This document shows, piece by piece, positions 60,238 to 64,000 of a stretch of DNA of 64,000 nt (positions are counted from its first letter, which is position 1; each line of letters opens with the position of its first letter). Source of the DNA: Kibdelosporangium philippinense (lineage in GTDB: Bacteria > Actinomycetota > Actinomycetes > Mycobacteriales > Pseudonocardiaceae); NCBI RefSeq assembly GCF_021390435.2, contig NZ_JAJVCN010000001.1, positions 496,001 through 560,000 of the forward strand, given 5' to 3'. Under the pieces are notes generated by a model that saw only the letters and a program-made list of their open reading frames with translations, did not search any database and had not been told where the DNA came from. A program made the position numbers and the translations under genes.

Positions 60238-60345
60238 GGTGTTTGTGCGGGCCTGTGGTGTTTGCGCGAGCGAGTCGTGGTTGCGCGGGCGGTGGTGGTT
60301 GCGCGGGCAGCTGGTGTTGTGCCGGTGGCTGGTGGTTCTGAGGCT
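60238..60345. repeat. Degenerate ~18-bp GT-rich tandem repeat upstream of the SMR gene
   Basis: About six units of 18-20 bp with the theme GGTGGTTGCGCGGGC, for example GTGGTTGCGCGGGC twice in direct succession. No unique spacers and no convincing coding frame. Occupies much of the 260-bp gap between the TetR and SMR genes. No guanidine riboswitch consensus was recognised here. Confidence 0.6.
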
Positions 60346-60459
60346 GCGGTTTTCGTTTGGTTTGGGCTCACTACGGCTGTCTTTGTGAGGCACTGGTGTG
60401 AGTGTTTTGTTCGGATCGTGGGTGGCGTGAACGTCAGCCTGCGGGGCTGGGGGTGGGTT

Positions 60460-60780
60460 ATGCCTTGGCTGATTCTTGTTGCTGCTGGGGTTGTTGAGGT
60501 TGCGTGGGCGTTGAGTTTGAAGCCCACGGAAGGGTTTACGCGGTTATGGCCGACGGTGATGTCGTTGGTCTTGATGTGTGTGGCCGTGTATCTGTTGACG
60601 ATCGCAGTGCGGTCGTTGCCAATTGGGACGGCCTATGCGGTCTTCACTGGGATTGGTGCTGTGGGCACCGTCGTCTTCGGCATCTTGGTTGCTGGGGATC
60701 CTCCTACGTTCGCGCGGATCGGGCCGATTTTGCTGATCGTTTCAGGGGTTGTGTTGCTTCGCGTTCTTGCTGAGGGCTAG
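60460..60780 (+). CDS. Small multidrug resistance protein, Gdx/SugE subtype (guanidinium exporter-like)
   Basis: 106 aa from ATG 60460; sequence upstream in the same frame is repeat-derived. Four spans with conserved Glu in LVAAGVVEVAWALSLKPTEG and the Gdx-type signature GFTRLWP and GTAYAVFTGIGAVGTVVFGI. The WA-x-SLK-x-TEGF pattern fits SugE/Gdx better than EmrE. Gdx proteins work as antiparallel dimers that export guanidinium in exchange for protons. Single SMR gene here, consistent with a homodimer. Confidence 0.9.
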   Translation: MPWLILVAAGVVEVAWALSLKPTEGFTRLWPTVMSLVLMCVAVYLLTIAVRSLPIGTAYAVFTGIGAVGTVVFGILVAGDPPTFARIGPILLIVSGVVLLRVLAEG

Positions 60781-60976
60781 GGCTTTGGCGGTAGTCGGTG
60801 TTGTGCACGGCTCAGGCTTTAGTGGTGGTCCGGTGTTGTGGATGGTTCGGCTTTGGTGGCTGATAGCTCGGGCTTTGGTGGTGTGCAGCGTTGTGCCGCT
60901 GTTTGGGCCTTTGGTGGTGGGCCGGTGTTGTGTGACTGCTTGGACTTCGGTGAGGGCGAGCGTTGTGCGAGTGCTC
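60781..60976. repeat. Degenerate ~34-bp GT-rich tandem repeat after the SMR gene
   Basis: Units start at 60781, 60815, 60849 (truncated), 60870, 60905 and 60942, each opening with GGCTTTGGTGGT or a close variant and usually holding CGGTGTTGTG about 17 bp later. Units 1 and 2 are exactly 34 bp. It fills the gap between the convergent ends of the SMR and NOS genes. Open frames across it look like repeat artefacts. Confidence 0.7.
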
Positions 60977-60999
60977 GTGAGGTTCGCTGACTCGAATTG

Positions 61000-62265
61000 T
61001 CAGTGGGTTGTTCTGTTCAGGTAGTGCCAGATCGGCGTTGGTGTTGTTTCTGCGGAGGTTGTGGGGGCAGGTGGGACTGAGACGCCGTTGGTGCTGCGGT
61101 GTGCGGCTTCGTCGTCGAGGACAAACTCGGGTTTGAGGTGGTCGGTGTCGTAGTAGCGGTGGAATACCGGTGTTTGCGAGCCGCTCATTGGGGGCACGAT
61201 CCAGCTCCAGTCCGCCGGGCATGTGCGGCCTGCACGTTGTTCCTTCTCAACATGCTTGAGGAATCGGTCGGATTCGGTGTGGTGGTCGGTGATTGTCACG
61301 TTCGCTGCCGCGTATGAGTGCAGGACGGCACGGTTGAGTTCAACCATCGCGCGGTCGCGCCAGAGGGTTGTTTCGCTAGTTGTGTCGAGGCCTAGTTTGC
61401 GGGCGATCTCGGGGAGTAGGTCATAGCGTTCGGTGTCGGCGAGGTTGCGCGCGCCGATCTCCGTTCCCATGTACCAGCCGTTGAACGGTGCCGCGGGGTA
61501 TGAGACACCACCGACTACCAGCCGCATGCTGCTGATTGCCGGGACCGCGTGCCAGCGCAGGCCGAGTTCGGCCAGCCACGGCAGTTCTGGGTGCGTGATT
61601 GGCACTTCCTGAACCGCGTCGGCGGGCAGCTCATACAGCTGGGCACCGGACTCTGCTGTCTGTATCACCAGCGGCAGCACGTCGAACGCTCCGCGTGGTT
61701 CGGCAGGGCGCCAGCCGAGTTTCACCATCGAGTCGGTGAAGCCCAGATAGCGGGGATCGCCCAGGACACCACCGTCCTCTTTTGGGTACGCCGCATAGCG
61801 AATCAGTTGCTCGTTCCAGATCCGAGGCGCTGGTCTGCCCGGCGCCTCTGGGGCGAAGACCGACATCAGTGGCCGGATTTTGCCGCCGTTCCATGCTTGC
61901 CGTAGGTGCTCGACGCACTGTTCGGCGATGTCATCGGCCGTCCGCACGGCCCGCAGGTCGCGGACACGCAGGCTGCGCCAGTACAACCGGCCGATGCACC
62001 GGGCGCTGTTGCGCCAGGCAATCTGGGCACCGAAGGTCAGTTCCGCTGTCGTGTGCTGATAGGTACCGGTCAGGTCGATCTCGGTCATCACCCAGGCCAC
62101 GCGCCGGTCAGCGTCACCGGCTGCCGGGTTTTCCGCGTAGTACAGCCGAAGGAACTCCTCGGCCTCGGCTGGGTCCACTGGGTCGTCCGTGGCAGGCGGT
62201 GGACTGGGGGATAACAGAGTGTCGCTTGGCTGCCACGGACCGGGTCTGTCACCGCTGACGATCAT
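61000..62265 (-). CDS. nos: Bacterial nitric oxide synthase, oxygenase domain
   Basis: 421 aa. NOS oxygenase landmarks: heme-thiolate Cys90 in IAWRNSARCIGRLYW, the substrate-arginine Glu269 in FNGWYMGTEIGARNL, WHAVPAISSMRLVVGG, and the C-terminal HHTESDRFLKHVEKEQRAGR, CPADWSWIVPPMSGSQTPVF. No reductase domain is attached, as in other bacterial NOS, so electrons must come from a separate reductase. The protein is longer than Bacillus NOS mainly because of a Pro-rich N-terminus (about 30 residues) and a C-terminal tail. Makes NO and citrulline from arginine. No thaxtomin-type partner genes are adjacent. Confidence 0.96.
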   Translation of the reverse strand: MIVSGDRPGPWQPSDTLLSPSPPPATDDPVDPAEAEEFLRLYYAENPAAGDADRRVAWVMTEIDLTGTYQHTTAELTFGAQIAWRNSARCIGRLYWRSLRVRDLRAVRTADDIAEQCVEHLRQAWNGGKIRPLMSVFAPEAPGRPAPRIWNEQLIRYAAYPKEDGGVLGDPRYLGFTDSMVKLGWRPAEPRGAFDVLPLVIQTAESGAQLYELPADAVQEVPITHPELPWLAELGLRWHAVPAISSMRLVVGGVSYPAAPFNGWYMGTEIGARNLADTERYDLLPEIARKLGLDTTSETTLWRDRAMVELNRAVLHSYAAANVTITDHHTESDRFLKHVEKEQRAGRTCPADWSWIVPPMSGSQTPVFHRYYDTDHLKPEFVLDDEAAHRSTNGVSVPPAPTTSAETTPTPIWHYLNRTTH

Positions 62266-62331
62266 CGCCGCAATCTAACCGTTACCAATATCGTCAGCAA
62301 CGGATTCCGGCCATGTCACCGTCTTGTGTGT

Positions 62332-64000
62332 ATGGCAGGGAAAGCAGGGTTACCGAGAGTTGGCAAGTCCAGGATCGTCGCCGGGGGCGCGATCGCGGTC
62401 GTCATCGGCGGCATCGTCGCCGCGGCCTCGGTCACCTCCACTGCCGATCTGACAGCTTCCACCTCGGATTCTCACTCGGACAAGGTCACGGACCTCCCTT
62501 CAGGCGCGATCTCTCTTGTCGCCTTCGACTCGTGTGAAACAGCGTTGTCGGGACTCAGGAAGGCCGCATGGCCATACATTGGCCCGTTCGGTTTCGGGGG
62601 CGGTTATGCCCTGTCCACCCGTGGTGGTGGGGCAATCGCCGACTCCATGCCAGCGCCGGCCGCGGCGAACGGATCAGGCGGGATAGCCAAACGTGAGGCA
62701 CAGGCGCCGCAGGGTTCGGCCGCGGGTCAACAAGGCGGTCAGGGACCGGGCCATTCGTCGACCAACAACCACGAAACCAACGTCGATGAGCCGGACATCG
62801 TCAAGACGGACGGCAAACGGATCCTTTCGGTGGTCGACGGCAAGCTGAAGGTCATCGACGTGGCCTCCCGCAAGATCACCGGAACCCTTGACGTACCGGA
62901 CCTTTACGTCTCCCAGATGCTCATCTTCGGTGACCGTGCGCTGTTCGTGGCAAGCCAGGACCACGTCGTCTATGACATGCCAACGCCGATTCCAGGCGGC
63001 AAGCCCACCCCGCCGAACATGTCGCCCGTGCCCACCTTTGGTTCGAAGCTCGTGCTCGTCGATCTCGTTGGTACACCGAAGGTCTTGGGTACCTTGGCGG
63101 TAAGCGGTCTGTACGTGGACGCGCGCCAGGTCGGCAGCGTGGCCCGAGTCGTGGTTCGTTCGCAACCGAGACTGAAGTTCTACTACCCGGACGGATCACG
63201 GTCAGACACCACCGTTCTGGAGAAGAACCGCGAAATCGCGCTGAAGTCGACGATCGACGACTGGTTGCCGAGCTACCGGCTGGACAGCGAGGGCAAAACC
63301 ACCGAAGGCAGGCTGGTCGACTGCGCCAAGGTCAGCCATCCCGCCGACTACTCGGGCACCGCGATGCTGAGCGTGCTCACGGTTGATCTGACCAAGGCCC
63401 TGGAGAAGGGCGACCCGGTCACGGTGGCTGCGGACGGCGACACCGTTTATGGCACGGACAAGAGCTTGTACGTGGCCGACGACCACTTCAGCCGCATGAT
63501 GCCGATGCAGCAGCTCCCGCCGGGCAGCACAGACCGACCGACCTCGCCGCCTGCGCCGAGCAAGACTCAGATCCACCGGTTTGACATCGCCGGTAGCGCA
63601 CCGCCGAAGTACGCTGGATCTGGTGAAGTCGACGGACAGTTGCTCAACCAGTACTCGTTGTCCGAGTTCGACGGGCACCTTCGGGTCGCCACGACTGTGG
63701 GCGCGGGTTGGGGCGGGGTGTCTGCCGATGTGCAATCGCAGAGCATGGTCACCGTGCTCGCCCGTGGAGACAAAGGACTGACTCAGGTCGGCAAGGTCGA
63801 CGGTCTTGGCAAGGGCGAACGCATCTATGCCGTGCGGTTCTTCGGCGCGGTGGGCTATGTGGTCACCTTCCGGCAAGTTGATCCTTTGTACACACTCGAC
63901 TTGTCTCAACCGGCCAAGCCGCGCGTGGTTGGCGAGTTGAAGATCACGGGATACTCGGCCTACTTGCATCCCGTCGGCCCGGGCAAGGTGCTTGGTGTCG
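62332..64000 (+). CDS. Secreted or membrane-anchored beta-propeller protein, C-terminus beyond window
   Basis: ATG 62332 opens an uninterrupted frame of 556 codons to the right edge. Residues 14-34 form a signal anchor (IVAGGAIAVVIGGIVAAASV). A Ser/Gly/Gln-rich linker follows, then the start of the propeller with the family hallmark NNHETNVDEPDIVKTDGKRI (about residues 145-164), DGKLKVIDVASRKITGTLDV and repeated blade strands (KLVLVDLVGTPKVLGTLAVS, QIHRFDIAGSAPP). This matches the Beta_propel (PF09826-like) family of extracytoplasmic proteins, whose function is unknown. Confidence 0.85.
   Translation, partial: MAGKAGLPRVGKSRIVAGGAIAVVIGGIVAAASVTSTADLTASTSDSHSDKVTDLPSGAISLVAFDSCETALSGLRKAAWPYIGPFGFGGGYALSTRGGGAIADSMPAPAAANGSGGIAKREAQAPQGSAAGQQGGQGPGHSSTNNHETNVDEPDIVKTDGKRILSVVDGKLKVIDVASRKITGTLDVPDLYVSQMLIFGDRALFVASQDHVVYDMPTPIPGGKPTPPNMSPVPTFGSKLVLVDLVGTPKVLGTLAVSGLYVDARQVGSVARVVVRSQPRLKFYYPDGSRSDTTVLEKNREIALKSTIDDWLPSYRLDSEGKTTEGRLVDCAKVSHPADYSGTAMLSVLTVDLTKALEKGDPVTVAADGDTVYGTDKSLYVADDHFSRMMPMQQLPPGSTDRPTSPPAPSKTQIHRFDIAGSAPPKYAGSGEVDGQLLNQYSLSEFDGHLRVATTVGAGWGGVSADVQSQSMVTVLARGDKGLTQVGKVDGLGKGERIYAVRFFGAVGYVVTFRQVDPLYTLDLSQPAKPRVVGELKITGYSAYLHPVGPGKVLGV

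Noticed and set aside
60200..60459. Guanidine riboswitch before the Gdx-type exporter
   Set aside because: No conserved motif of the guanidine-I, -II or -III classes could be matched by eye; the region is dominated by GT-rich repeats. A covariance search could overturn this.
60749..61024. 91-aa protein downstream of the SMR gene
   Set aside because: Made of the 34-bp GT-rich repeat, starts inside the SMR gene without a ribosome binding site, and overlaps the end of nos.

Overview
The window comes from a high-GC actinomycete chromosome. GTG starts are frequent, genes are often coupled by 4-base GTGA or ATGA overlaps, and SARP, ECF, LacI, PucR and TetR regulators are plentiful. The housekeeping order rpsA, coaE (with a fused GrpB domain), uvrB matches the mycobacterial and pseudonocardial arrangement, so I infer a filamentous Pseudonocardiales-type organism. 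No rRNA, tRNA or CRISPR array was found.

Layout. 1-7.9 kb: a partial SARP/BTAD regulator, an ECF sigma factor coupled to a membrane-anchored Asp-box protein, a three-gene YhgE/Pip operon (degenerate ATPase, membrane protein, TetR) with a perfect operator, a second TetR, and four small membrane-protein genes, the last apparently frameshifted. 8-16.3 kb: tandem GNAT, PucR regulator, duplicated HSL-type hydrolases, a NarL-type two-component pair, a secreted hydrolase, GNAT and methyltransferase. 16.5-22.1 kb: rpsA with a strong terminator, a 22-bp tandem repeat, a lipoprotein, an orphan histidine kinase and coaE. 22.1-23.8 kb: an insertion sequence that appears to sit in the loop of the shared coaE/nagZ terminator. 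23.8-28.4 kb: a DasABC-type amino-sugar importer plus a GH3 hexosaminidase, behind two DasR-like operators. 28.5-33.9 kb: two DUF402 paralogues and two DUF5685 paralogues (Cys-rich tails) around a GH43-like propeller and a GlxA/AraC regulator. 34-42.5 kb: uvrB, argG with putative ARG boxes, small proteins, and an ABC exporter whose ATPase is fused to an extracytoplasmic alpha/beta hydrolase. 42.6-47.7 kb: a yybP-ykoY type Mn riboswitch in front of terC, an S9 peptidase, a RES toxin pair and a decayed ASCH-like gene.

47.7-58.0 kb is the most coherent accessory system: a ribose-type ABC importer, a secreted GH172 (DUF2961) enzyme, a LacI regulator, a FucI/AraA-class isomerase and an FGGY kinase. 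The importer and the isomerase/kinase operon carry near-identical promoters (TTGACA, 17 bp, TAGCGT) followed after 2 bp by the same 18-bp LacI-type operator. Together they form a complete predicted route from an extracellular furanoside to a pentulose phosphate. A plausible substrate is D-arabinofuranose, for example from mycobacterial-type arabinan.

58-64 kb: a frameshifted SDR gene, an MmyB-like regulator, TetR, a Gdx/SugE-type SMR exporter between GT-rich degenerate repeats, a bacterial nitric oxide synthase, and the start of a secreted beta-propeller protein that runs off the right edge. Four single-base frame breaks occur in three genes; real decay and assembly error cannot be told apart from sequence alone.
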